32,874 nucleotides of DNA, taken from NCBI GenBank assembly GCA_035308025.1, contig DATGHL010000034.1:1-32874 (forward strand). The letters are read 5' to 3'. Each line of letters opens with the position of its first letter. Position 1 is the stretch's first letter. Source of the DNA: Candidatus Binataceae bacterium. GTDB lineage: Bacteria > Desulfobacterota > Binatia > Binatales > Binataceae. Of the stretch, positions 25,324-32,874 are shown one piece after another. The notes under the pieces were generated by a model. That model did not search any database and was not told the origin of the DNA. It saw only the letters and a list, made by a program, of their open reading frames with translations. Both the position numbers and the translations under genes were made by a program.

Positions 25324-25351
25324 CGTTCCTTTTGCTCAGTGTGCGTCCGCT

Positions 25352-26809
25352 TCAGGCGGTCACCCGTTCGCGTGGCTCCGGCCTGGCTACGAGTTTCAGG
25401 TTGATCGATGCACTGTGCTCCGAGCTGATCTTCTGCCTGACGCTTAAGGCGAACCTCGGCCGGCGCTGCAGGATCATGAACCAGGCCATCCCGATCGCGA
25501 GATAGCCGAGAAAGATGTATGGAAATATGTTCACCGGCCACGACGGGACCGGGTAGACGCTGCCGACGGCTGGCACCATCAGGAGCACCACGGAGATCGC
25601 CGGGATCGCGATCTCCTTCGCCGTCAGCCTGCCCCAATGTTTGAGGTAGGCGGGCGCCGCCAGCGAAATCAGAAAATAGGCGCCGAGAAAGCCGAAGGCG
25701 CCGAAGGTGCCCGCGTCGTTGAAGGCGTCGAGCACTTCGAGCTTGAACAGCGCGGTCAGCGCAACCGGAACAATGAAGATCAGCGCCGCCATCACGGTTA
25801 CTGCCACGTGCGGCGTGCCGTTGGTCTTGTGCGAGGATCCGATCCCGACAGGCAGCACGTTCATCTGACCCATCGGGAACATGATGCGCGCGCCGGAGTT
25901 GAGGCAGGAGAGCGCCAGCGAAAAGAAGCTGATCATCGCGCCCGCCGAAATCGGCGCCTTGAGCCAGCCGACGCTCATCAGATCGGCGAGCACGTTGAGC
26001 GGCGCGTCAACCTTATCGAGCGTGGTCTTGTAGCCGATAAAGCCGAGCACCTCGGTGTAGGAGACGAAAACGAAAAACGCGCCGGTCAGCAGCAGGCTCA
26101 CGATCACCGCGCGCGGAATCGTGCGCAGGGCGTCCTTCGTCTCGGCGCCAAAGGCGGTGGCGCATTCGAAACCGACCAGGCTGAAGATCGCCGTGACGAC
26201 GCCCAGGCTCACGCCCGAGAAGGAGGCGCCCTCGACCTTGATCTGCGCGGGATCGAAGATCGAGTTTTGCCCGAACAGCACGATCGCGCACAGAATCAGG
26301 ATCAGCGCCACCGAGATGCCTTCCAGCACCAGCATCAGCACGCTCGAAAGCTGAATATCCTTGTAGGCCAGGAACCAGATGACCGCGCCGCAGAGCGCGA
26401 ACAGGATGAAGGGCGGCAGTTGCAGACCCACCATGCCGAGCAGCGTATTGGCGAAGATCGTGAAGCCGGTCATCCCCGCCGTGCCGATAAACAGATAGGC
26501 CCACAGCAGGCACCAGCCAGAAACGTTGCCGGCCGTCGTCCCCAGTCCCATCACCGTGTAGGCGTACATCGAGCCCGCAGACGTCGAGCGGCGCGCGAAC
26601 TGGTTCAGGTTAAGCGCGACAAACAGGCGCATCACGGTGCCGAACAGGTACGCGAGCCAGCTCGCGTTGCCGGCGCTGCTGTACATCAGCGGGACGATGA
26701 GGGCCGCGGTCATGGTCGGTGAGATGAGCGCGATCGCCATCGCGGACACTTCGCTGAAGTTCAGGCAGTTCGCTCGCAGGCGGGTTTGGGGGACCTCTGC
26801 TTGATTCAT
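25352..26809 (-). CDS. APC-superfamily amino acid permease
   Basis: A 485-residue transporter with about 12 membrane segments, of the amino acid permease type. Seen: NCLNFSEVSAMAIALISPTM in the first unwound helix region, TSAGSMYAYTVMGLGTTAG (helix 3), and VGFECATAFGAETKDALRTI (helix 6 region). The start is ATG 26807-26809 because GAGG lies 8 nt upstream; an upstream in-frame codon at 26839 would place the ribosome site inside the gene. The ribosome site sits inside a perfect inverted repeat. The gene lies 28 bp upstream of the MOSC gene. Substrate not readable. Confidence 0.9.
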   Translation of the reverse strand: MNQAEVPQTRLRANCLNFSEVSAMAIALISPTMTAALIVPLMYSSAGNASWLAYLFGTVMRLFVALNLNQFARRSTSAGSMYAYTVMGLGTTAGNVSGWCLLWAYLFIGTAGMTGFTIFANTLLGMVGLQLPPFILFALCGAVIWFLAYKDIQLSSVLMLVLEGISVALILILCAIVLFGQNSIFDPAQIKVEGASFSGVSLGVVTAIFSLVGFECATAFGAETKDALRTIPRAVIVSLLLTGAFFVFVSYTEVLGFIGYKTTLDKVDAPLNVLADLMSVGWLKAPISAGAMISFFSLALSCLNSGARIMFPMGQMNVLPVGIGSSHKTNGTPHVAVTVMAALIFIVPVALTALFKLEVLDAFNDAGTFGAFGFLGAYFLISLAAPAYLKHWGRLTAKEIAIPAISVVLLMVPAVGSVYPVPSWPVNIFPYIFLGYLAIGMAWFMILQRRPRFALSVRQKISSEHSASINLKLVARPEPRERVTA

Positions 26810-26812
26810 AAT

Positions 26813-26831
26813 TGTTGCCTCAATGGCAACA
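26813..26831. promoter_or_regulatory. Perfect dyad over the permease ribosome binding site
   Basis: TGTTGCC-TCAAT-GGCAACA is a perfect 7-bp inverted repeat. On the minus-strand transcript the GAGG ribosome site spans the loop/3' arm boundary, four bases inside the dyad. It could act as a repressor operator or as an RNA hairpin that hides the start. Confidence 0.55.
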
Positions 26832-26843
26832 GTTCGCAATGAC

Positions 26844-26861
26844 TGTGCCTACAAGGCAACA
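26844..26861. promoter_or_regulatory. Second, imperfect copy of the permease dyad
   Basis: TGTGCC-TACAA-GGCAACA repeats the first dyad with one base lost in the left arm. Centre-to-centre distance is about 30.5 bp, close to three helical turns, which favours two dimers binding on one DNA face. Confidence 0.5.
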
Positions 26862-27125
26862 TCACGGCCGCGGCGAAACCCCGCGCGATGCGCGCAAAGC
26901 GCGCCGACGCCTATGAAGTGCAGACCCGAGACTTTGCGCAGCGCGCAGGCAGTTGCCGCACCTGCGAGCACGCCGGGCGATCTGTTAAAGCCATCGCGCG
27001 AAGCGTAGGCTTAGATCATCTTCGCCAATCCTTGGTGACGGGCAGTGAGATGCTCGAATCGCTTTGGCGCGGCACAACTCGCAGCTCGGACAGCAGACGG
27101 CTCGTTGTCCTGCAGAAAGGTAACG
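26862..27125. other. Divergent intergenic region between permease and desaturase genes
   Basis: No gene is supported here. Open frames on the plus strand run into the desaturase but lack a ribosome site and conserved sequence. Promoters for both genes should lie here, but I cannot pick hexamers with confidence. Confidence 0.4.
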
Positions 27126-27926
27126 GTGGGCAGCAGCACATCACTGGCGCGGCGGCAGAAATTCTACGCCGCCTATCGCGAATTCTTCGAGGTGGCGGAG
27201 CGCAAGCGGCGCTGGAGCGTCTTCACCGACATTCCGTGGGACAAGCTCGACAGTACCAAAAACAACGCGCGCAAGGCGACGCGGATCGAAACCTTCTGCG
27301 CCGAGGAACTCTACGCGCCGGACTATGGGATCAATGGCCTTAGCCTCACGCGTCCGCAGTTCGGAATGGCGTGGTTTCAGATGTGCTGGACGGCCGAAGA
27401 GGCCCGTCACGGCATGGCCTTTCGCGAATACCTGATCCGATCGGGGATGCGCTCGGAGGCGCAGATCGGCGATTTGGAAGACGAGCTTTACTCCCGGCGC
27501 TGGGAACTTCCCTTCGCCACCGCCCGCCAGATGGCCTGTTATGGCGCGCTGCAGGAGTCCGCGACCTTCCTCGCCTATAAGGCGCAAAAAGAGCTGGCGC
27601 ACGCGGAAGGCGACGAAGTCCTCGAAGCGATTTTCTCCTACATCAGCCGCGACGAAGCTGCGCACGCCGGCTACTACCGCACGCTGATCCAGCTCGAACT
27701 TGACGATGATCGCATCGGCACGCTCGCCGATCTCGCGCGCGTGATCGCAGAATTCAAAATGCCCGGAGACGGCCTGATTCCAAACTACCAGGCGCGGCTC
27801 AAGGACTCAGGCGCCGGCATCAGCCCGCGCACGTTTCTCGAGCACGCGCTCTTCCCGATGCTCCGCATGCTCAAGACCGACCGCGCCGAACTCAAGCTCG
27901 CGACTCAGCACGCACTCCCGGCCTAG
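27126..27926 (+). CDS. Acyl-ACP desaturase / ferritin-like diiron protein (FA_desaturase_2 type)
   Basis: About 266 residues from GTG 27126, chosen because AAAGG lies about 5 nt upstream and the conserved part starts at FYAAYREFFEVAERKRRW. The diiron ligands of soluble acyl-ACP desaturases are in order: E60/E61 (CAEELY), E92-A-R-H95 (EEARHG), E144 (LQESATF) and E177-A-A-H180 (DEAAHAGYY). These enzymes insert a double bond in acyl chains using O2 and ferredoxin. Bacterial relatives include the DesA proteins of mycobacteria. A different diiron oxidation is possible. Confidence 0.87.
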   Translation: MGSSTSLARRQKFYAAYREFFEVAERKRRWSVFTDIPWDKLDSTKNNARKATRIETFCAEELYAPDYGINGLSLTRPQFGMAWFQMCWTAEEARHGMAFREYLIRSGMRSEAQIGDLEDELYSRRWELPFATARQMACYGALQESATFLAYKAQKELAHAEGDEVLEAIFSYISRDEAAHAGYYRTLIQLELDDDRIGTLADLARVIAEFKMPGDGLIPNYQARLKDSGAGISPRTFLEHALFPMLRMLKTDRAELKLATQHALPA

Positions 27927-28141
27927 CCGCACGCAACCGCATTTTTGTCATTCCCGCGTGCGCGTCCAGCGCGCACACGTGATCCCGGATCGGGCGCCAC
28001 GCCGGACAAAAAGACCGAGCGAAGGCTCATCAGGCGGAGTGCGCCTGACGAACGAAGCGTCGCAGGCGAGTCTGCGAGCTGCGTTAAGAATTTCCGTAGC
28101 GAAGAATCCCGGATGCTTGGATCTTCGAGCGCGCCGAAGCG
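27927..28141. repeat. Convergent intergenic region with two hairpins (REP-like)
   Basis: GTGCGCG-TCCAG-CGCGCAC (27958-27976), preceded by GTCATTCCCGC, resembles a common bacterial intergenic element. TCAGGCG-GAGTG-CGCCTGA (28030-28048) is a second perfect 7-bp hairpin. Neither has a U-tract. Either could separate the two convergent transcripts. Confidence 0.45.
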
Positions 28142-29593
28142 CTATCCGGCGAGCAACCGCGCCGCCGCGCCTTCGACCACCGTGCCCTTGAAGAAATCCG
28201 GATTGACGTCGGTCTTTGCCCGCACCGCATTGACGAAGACGAAATCGCGAAAATCATCTTCGTTGATCAAGCCGTGCTCGACCAGCTCCCACGCCTCATA
28301 GGCCGCGTCGCGCATGTCGGTCAAATCCCAGTGGCCGAGGTCCGAGCTGTAGATCGCGGCAAGCCGCGATCCCGTCGGATTGAGCTGCGGGCTGAAGGCG
28401 AGCGCCGTCATGCGATCGTCTCCTTCGCAGCCGAAAGAGAACTTCGGGATAAACCGCTGGCGGATGTCTTCCTTCGATGCGACTCCGCAGCGCGCCCACT
28501 CATCAAGGTTCTCGGGCGCTTGCGGTGAACCCCATCCCAGTTGCGACTCGTCCTGCCCAAGCCGCGCGACCAGCCCCGCACCATAGTCGTCCCCATACTC
28601 GCGGAAGAGCTTACCGAGCAACTCGCGATCAAGATTAGCGGGATCGAAATTTCTGATCGTCTCAATGTTGTGTTTTTCCCAATGGCCGATCAGGTCGTTA
28701 TACATACTGCATGCCCAGCCGGCGCCGCCTTCGAGGAAAGAAAAACGCAAGTCCGGAAAACGATGCGTGACGCCCCCGAAGAAGATCGCTTTGCAAATCG
28801 CTTCGGAGGACGCGGCGAAATGGCCGATATGGTTGTACATGAAGTTCGAGATCGAATTGCGAAAGCCGATTCCCGCCCCGAGCGAGTGGAACGCCGGCGC
28901 CACTTTTAGTTCAAGGCACTTGCGCCAGACCGGATCGTAATCATGTGCGCCATCCAGCGCGAGCGTATCCAGCCACCAGGCGTGACGCGCCGCCTCGGGC
29001 GGCCAATTCGCCGCCGCGGCCAGTGGCCGCCGCACCCACCCCGCCATCACGATCGCCTTTAGCCCCAGCGTGCCGACCGCGTACTCCAACTCCGCGATCG
29101 CCTCGGCTGGCGAGTGCATCGGAATCACCCCAACGGGCGTCACCCGATCCTGATACGCCTTGTAGAGATGGCTATGTAACTTATTGTAGGCTCGGCAGAG
29201 CGCGCCGCGCAGTTCGTCGTCGCCCAGATGGAGCGCGAACAGCCCGATACTCGGATAGATCATCGTATAGTCGAGTCCTAATTCGTCGAGCCGCTCGTAG
29301 AGCAGCCTGGGTAGCGAGCTGGTCGCGCGATCCAGCGTGTTGCGCGTCGGATGGACCCACCAATGGGGACGCGGCACGCGCTCGCGCCGCCGCTCCTCAG
29401 GCGTCAGCCGGCTCCAGCGAAAGCTCATCGGACTGTCCGGCAACCGCTTAAACCGCTCGACCATCGCGCTCCCGGCGACGTCTTTGAGATAGTCGAACAG
29501 CGCCGGCTCGAACTCGGCAACGTGCCCGTCCGAGTCGATTATCGGATGGCTGAGCCGCTCGCGCACTGCGGCCGAGCGCGATCGTTCACTCAT
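28142..29593 (-). CDS. Amidohydrolase family protein (Amidohydro_2)
   Basis: A 483-residue metal-dependent TIM-barrel hydrolase or decarboxylase. The N-terminal metal motif is IIDSDGHVAE (D20, D22, H24). YTMIYPSIGLFALHLGDD, VGVIPMHSPAEAIAELEYAV and HRFPDLRFSFLEGGAGW follow. YSSDLGHWD near the C-terminus has the last metal Asp. These marks fit the large Amidohydro_2 proteins that cluster with acyl-CoA and steroid or aromatic catabolism genes. ATG 29591-29593 opens MSERSRSAA. No adjacent same-strand partner is visible, so the substrate is unknown. Confidence 0.88.
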   Translation of the reverse strand: MSERSRSAAVRERLSHPIIDSDGHVAEFEPALFDYLKDVAGSAMVERFKRLPDSPMSFRWSRLTPEERRRERVPRPHWWVHPTRNTLDRATSSLPRLLYERLDELGLDYTMIYPSIGLFALHLGDDELRGALCRAYNKLHSHLYKAYQDRVTPVGVIPMHSPAEAIAELEYAVGTLGLKAIVMAGWVRRPLAAAANWPPEAARHAWWLDTLALDGAHDYDPVWRKCLELKVAPAFHSLGAGIGFRNSISNFMYNHIGHFAASSEAICKAIFFGGVTHRFPDLRFSFLEGGAGWACSMYNDLIGHWEKHNIETIRNFDPANLDRELLGKLFREYGDDYGAGLVARLGQDESQLGWGSPQAPENLDEWARCGVASKEDIRQRFIPKFSFGCEGDDRMTALAFSPQLNPTGSRLAAIYSSDLGHWDLTDMRDAAYEAWELVEHGLINEDDFRDFVFVNAVRAKTDVNPDFFKGTVVEGAAARLLAG

Positions 29594-30095
29594 TGCCCCG
29601 CCTCGCTGAAAATGTTTCGCAGAAACTTTGCTCGCGTTTCTGAACTTCCACCTGGCTGCTCGCCCCCGAAAACGCCGAGACCCTCATTACAATGCTTTAA
29701 AGCAGTTGGCCGAGGAACTCCACTCCAGATGCTTGCCCTTGCACCCGCGACAGTTAGCCATTCAAGGCACGGTCCCGAACAAAATATCTTGATTTATAAT
29801 ATTTAGGTATAATAAATACCGTTAGTCTGAAGCCAAACGAATCCGTGATTTTGGCGCTCAGAAGAGCGCGGCAGGACGTCTTTGCCCAGTATATCATGTG
29901 ATTGCCTGGTCATATTTGCCAGTGGCAACGGGGCCTGAAAACACTCTCCAGGGACCTTTCGGAAGTTCCTCGCCTTGGTCGCCAAGAACTCGCTCGAAGT
30001 TGCGGCATGATGAGCTTAAGAATCAACAACGCTCAACGCGGAGATGTCCTCGTTAATTTGGTTGGCGGTCGGGGAAGTTGCTGACGGGAATTTTC
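29594..30095. other. Long divergent intergenic region with AT-rich island
   Basis: About 500 bp without a supported gene. The segment 29781-29820 is strikingly AT-rich for this genome. It has TATAAT at 29795-29800 and 29808-29813, and the inverted repeat GGTAT-AATAA-ATACC (29806-29820). A perfect hairpin GCGCTC-AGAA-GAGCGC lies at 29854-29869. The segment probably carries the promoters for the FkbH-like gene and the amidohydrolase gene. Confidence 0.5.
29854..29869. other. Tetraloop hairpin in the leader of the FkbH-like gene
   Basis: GCGCTC (29854-29859) pairs perfectly with GAGCGC (29864-29869) around an AGAA tetraloop. No U-tract follows, so it may be a structural leader element or short attenuator rather than a plain terminator. 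Confidence 0.35.
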
Positions 30096-32159
30096 ATGAG
30101 CAAACCGGCAACGCACAACCTTGCTGATTCCATCGAGGGGGGCGTCTCACGACTCGTCGACCTGTGGCTCAGTCTAGGCGAAGATGGCCCTACCGGGAAC
30201 TCTACTGAAGCGGGCGATGAAGACTTCTCGCGCACGCGCTATTTAACTCCGCTCGCGCGCCTTGTGGTCGGCGCGCTGCGCGGTTCTACAACCCACCGCG
30301 CAGTCTATATTGACGAGCGCACGCGCTACCTGCCGCCGGGTCTCGACGGAGCCGCTCGCGCTGCTCTGCTTGCGCGGCGCCTTGCCGTCGAAATTCCTGC
30401 CTGGGCTCAGTTGTGCGCCTCAAACAAATTAACGCCAGAGGCGGTGACCCCACTCCTCGAAGAGCTTCATTCCGACCTGACACGGGCTCCGGGCAAGAAC
30501 AGAATCCAACTGCTGCTCTTGGGCGATTGTGTCTTCGTCGAGACGCGGGCTTTTCTTCAACATCAAGCTCTCGAAAAGAACGTCGACCTGGAGATCGAAC
30601 AAGTCTTTTTCAATGCCGGACAATCAGCTTTTTCGGTCGATGACGCGCTCGCGTCGATCGGACGATCGCGCCCGGACTTAATCGCGATATCATTATTCAG
30701 CTTCGATGGAATTCCGCCCTACAAAGCGCTGTTACGCGATGCCGCCAACCTGTCGGCCGTGGAACTTGAGGCGCGCGTTACCGGCATGGTCGATTTGTTA
30801 GGAGATGCCGTCGATGCGATCCGGGCGGCAACTGACGCGTCAATTCTACTTCACAATGCTTGTGGCTTCCCGCTTGATAGGGTGCGCCTTCGGCTGCCGT
30901 TTCTAGCGCCGCTTTCGCGATCGCAGCGCAAGGCAATCGACCTTATTGCAGCAAACGTGAGGAGCCTCGCCGAGACCCGGGAGAACGTGGTGCTGGTCGA
31001 CGAAGTCGGATTGGTCGACGCCGCCGGTGGCCGCCGCGCGTGCGCCCGTCCGGTCTTCGATCCGCGTGACGTGCCGCCGGCGGTCTTTCACCCCTCTCAG
31101 TTTGGCAATGTGCTCGCGAAGCATTATTGGCGGATAATCGAAGCCTACAGAATCTTCGGAAAGGCGAAGGTTCTCCTGGTCGATTTCGACAACACCCTCT
31201 GGTCAGGAGTCATGGCGGAGGGGCCGGTCTCTCACGACCGTCAAGGTCAGAAGCTGCTCAAGCGGCTCAAGGAATCCGGGGTCCTTCTCGTAGCCCTGAG
31301 CAAAAATGACCCGGCCAACATCCGATGGGCGGAGATGGAGCTGCAGCCGGAAGACTTCGTGCTGCAGAAGATCGGTTGGCAACCAAAGCCTGAAGGGGCG
31401 TCCCAAACCATAGCGGAACTTGATCTGGCGCCGGACGCCTTCGTGCTACTGGACGACAATCCTGTCGAAAGAGCCCTCGTGACCGAGCAGATTCCCGGTG
31501 TCCGCGCGCTGGATCCCGCGATGCCGGAAACGTGGCAGGCGCTCGAGCTATGGCTGCGCTTCCCTTCGACTAGGCAAACGGACGAGGCCCGTCGACGCAC
31601 CGAGCTCTATCGCGAAGCCGCCGCGCGCCGCCGCTCGCTCGACACCACCCACGACTACCTCGCAATGATGCGCTCGCTCGATTTGCGGCTCGGTTTCAGG
31701 GTTGCCAAGCCGTCGGACATGAACCGTCTTCTAGAACTCACCCAGCGTACGAATCAGTTTAATACAACGACCAAGCGGCGTTCCGCCGCGGATCTCCAAA
31801 ATTTATTCTCCTCGAATTGCCACAGGATCTATGTGGCCAGCCTGCGGGACCGCTTCGGGAGTCTCGGCGTCGTCGCGGTCGCGGTCGTCGAGCGCGCCGC
31901 GGAGCATGAAGTGATTTTTGATTCGGTGATCATGAGCTGTCGGGCAATGGGATTTGGTCTGGAACAAGCGCTGATACGCAAAGTCATCGACCGCGAGCCG
32001 GCGCAGCGTTACGTCGGACTTTTTCTGCCTTCGGATCGGAACAGTCCTGCCGCCAGCTTATTTCAGGGTAGCGGCTTTCGTAACGAAAACGGCGCTTGGG
32101 TGCTCGAAACGGGTGATCAGTGTGTCCCTGTCCCCGCGTGGTTCGCTGAAGACAATTGA
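30096..32159 (+). CDS. FkbH-like protein: SGNH-like domain, HAD phosphatase-like domain and acyltransferase-like C-terminus
   Basis: A 687-residue protein from ATG 30096 (GGGAA 5 nt upstream). The N-terminal half has an SGNH-like opening (IQLLLLGDCVFVETRAFLQ, near 137) and DLIAISLFSFDGIPPYKAL. The HAD core VLLVDFDNTLWSGVMAEG (near 360) contains the DxDxT-type Asp pair and is followed by LVALSKNDP and FVLLDDNPVER. The end is GNAT-like (LTQRTNQFNTTTKR near 552). FkbH proteins load glyceryl from 1,3-bisphosphoglycerate onto an acyl carrier protein in polyketide pathways. No carrier protein, FkbM or polyketide gene is nearby, so its role here is open. Confidence 0.88.
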   Translation: MSKPATHNLADSIEGGVSRLVDLWLSLGEDGPTGNSTEAGDEDFSRTRYLTPLARLVVGALRGSTTHRAVYIDERTRYLPPGLDGAARAALLARRLAVEIPAWAQLCASNKLTPEAVTPLLEELHSDLTRAPGKNRIQLLLLGDCVFVETRAFLQHQALEKNVDLEIEQVFFNAGQSAFSVDDALASIGRSRPDLIAISLFSFDGIPPYKALLRDAANLSAVELEARVTGMVDLLGDAVDAIRAATDASILLHNACGFPLDRVRLRLPFLAPLSRSQRKAIDLIAANVRSLAETRENVVLVDEVGLVDAAGGRRACARPVFDPRDVPPAVFHPSQFGNVLAKHYWRIIEAYRIFGKAKVLLVDFDNTLWSGVMAEGPVSHDRQGQKLLKRLKESGVLLVALSKNDPANIRWAEMELQPEDFVLQKIGWQPKPEGASQTIAELDLAPDAFVLLDDNPVERALVTEQIPGVRALDPAMPETWQALELWLRFPSTRQTDEARRRTELYREAAARRRSLDTTHDYLAMMRSLDLRLGFRVAKPSDMNRLLELTQRTNQFNTTTKRRSAADLQNLFSSNCHRIYVASLRDRFGSLGVVAVAVVERAAEHEVIFDSVIMSCRAMGFGLEQALIRKVIDREPAQRYVGLFLPSDRNSPAASLFQGSGFRNENGAWVLETGDQCVPVPAWFAEDN

Positions 32160-32245
32160 CAGAAGGTGACGCAGTTGCACTTCGCTTTCGCACCGTCGTC
32201 GCTCACTCCTCGACACGCTCCCGCTCGATGATCAACCCGCGTGGG

Positions 32246-32277
32246 CGCGCGCGATGTTTCACATGAAACCGCGCGCG
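32246..32277. other. Extended GC-flanked palindrome between convergent genes
   Basis: CGCGCGCG (32246-32253) and CGCGCGCG (32270-32277) flank the inner palindrome, so both strands can fold into a long hairpin with a 2-nt bulge. It may end both convergent transcripts; no U-tract is seen. Confidence 0.45.
32255..32270. promoter_or_regulatory. parS-like 16-mer
   Basis: TGTTTCACATGAAACC matches the chromosomal parS consensus TGTTTCACGTGAAACA at 14 of 16 positions. The core 14-mer differs only by one central base (CACATG for CACGTG). parS sites bind ParB and seed chromosome segregation. Neither parA nor parB lies in the window, but parS copies often sit at some distance from them. Confidence 0.4.
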
Positions 32278-32279
32278 TC

Positions 32280-32874
32280 TCAAGACTCGCTCTCCGAGGG
32301 TTCGTCGCCGCCGAACGCGCTGAGATCGTTCATCGGAATACCGAACGCGCTCTTGCCGAGAAATTCCAGCGATTCGTCGCTATCGAACGGATGGAACAGT
32401 CCCGCGCGCACGTCGCGCAGATGGCGTTCGAGCGGCAGCTTGCGGAAGTATGAGGCGCCGCCGACCGCGCGCTGCGCGAGATCCACCACGCGCACCGAAT
32501 TCTCGATCGCGACCATCCGTGCGGCGACCGCCTTGCGCGACCACGTGGCGCCGTCATCGGTCTCGAGCTCGGCCGCAGCCTTCCACATCATCGCGCGGGC
32601 GGTCTCGATCAGCAGATCCATCTCGCCGACCTTGTTGTAGACCGCCGGCAGATGGCTCATCGGATGAGGTAGCGGATAGCGCGGCCGATCGCGCATCATC
32701 TCGACCGTGAAATTGCGCGCCGCCACCGCGATCCCGATATAGGGCGCGCCGATCGTAAACGGCGCCTTGGCGAAGATCCGCGTGATGCGCCCGCTGTTCG
32801 AGACCTTGCGCGTCAGCACGATGTCCTCCTCGCGCACGAAGGCCTCCTTCAGCTCCGAGCTGCGCGAGGCCGAC
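32280..32874 (-). CDS. Acyl-CoA dehydrogenase-family protein, C-terminal part (N-terminus outside window)
   Basis: A minus-strand frame open to the right edge, with about 198 residues visible. The first visible residues SASRSSELKEAFVREEDIVL continue a beta-domain, and an in-frame GTG at 32835-32837 is therefore not the start. The rest is the helical C-terminal domain: FTIGAPYIGIAVAARNFTVE, ETARAMMWKAAAE, AIENSVRVVDLAQRAVGG, and RHLRDVRAGLFHPFDSDESL with the Arg-Asp-x-Arg element. The pattern is nearer to the HsaA/DszC-like group (Acyl-CoA_dh_2) of flavin hydroxylases than to beta-oxidation dehydrogenases. Convergent with the FkbH-like gene, 120 bp away. Confidence 0.82.
   Translation of the reverse strand, partial: SASRSSELKEAFVREEDIVLTRKVSNSGRITRIFAKAPFTIGAPYIGIAVAARNFTVEMMRDRPRYPLPHPMSHLPAVYNKVGEMDLLIETARAMMWKAAAELETDDGATWSRKAVAARMVAIENSVRVVDLAQRAVGGASYFRKLPLERHLRDVRAGLFHPFDSDESLEFLGKSAFGIPMNDLSAFGGDEPSESES

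Noticed and set aside
1..32874. tRNA, rRNA, CRISPR arrays, insertion sequences and att sites.
   Set aside because: Reading by eye found no cloverleaf with a GGTTCRANTCC arm, no regularly spaced repeats, no transposase or integrase motifs and no terminal repeats; short or degenerate elements could still be missed.

Overview
The window is about 33 kb of high-GC bacterial chromosome. Gene content fits a soil or sediment bacterium of the Deltaproteobacteria/Binatota type: alternative complex III with a caa3 oxidase, an F420-type luciferase-like oxidoreductase, acyl-CoA dehydrogenase, amidohydrolase, DapL and IspG. That placement is inference from gene content, not from a marker gene.

Region 1 (1-12069, all on the minus strand) is one respiratory operon, transcribed from about 12.1 kb toward position 1. 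It encodes ActA (pentaheme cytochrome c), ActB (Mo-oxidoreductase-like/FeS fusion), ActC, ActD and ActF. These are followed by CoxII with a fused cytochrome c domain, a CoxI-CoxIII fusion, CoxIV, the assembly factor CtaG and a membrane protein that runs off the left edge. Many junctions are ATGA overlaps or have no gap. Together they encode a quinol:cytochrome c reductase and a cytochrome c:O2 oxidase. The usual monoheme ActE gene is absent between actD and actF, so the cytochrome domain on CoxII is the obvious candidate electron bridge.

Region 2 (12362-16977) holds a nitronate monooxygenase and a PAPS-type sulfotransferase on the minus strand. Divergent from them is a tight dapL-folK-fsa operon (lysine/cell wall, folate, sugar phosphate). 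Region 3 (16978-19913) has a relict of a Doc toxin, an LLM oxidoreductase, an SdpI-family gene that appears frameshifted, a REP-like repeat patch and ispG.

Region 4 (19914-23657) is the least conventional stretch. A small unknown protein lies behind a sigma-54-like promoter. It is followed by a plus-strand cassette of a small ImmA/IrrE-like zinc peptidase (with its own sigma-70-like promoter), an unknown protein, and a secreted protein made of two tandem homologous halves. Region 5 (23682-29593) encodes an XRE-cupin regulator, a MOSC protein, an APC permease whose leader carries two tandem dyads over its ribosome binding site, an acyl-ACP desaturase and an amidohydrolase.

Region 6 (29594-32874) has an AT-rich intergenic island, a stand-alone FkbH-like protein (SGNH + HAD + acyltransferase-like) and the 3' part of an acyl-CoA dehydrogenase-family gene. 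Between these last two convergent genes lies a near-perfect parS-like palindrome. I saw no rRNA, tRNA, CRISPR array, transposase or integrase.
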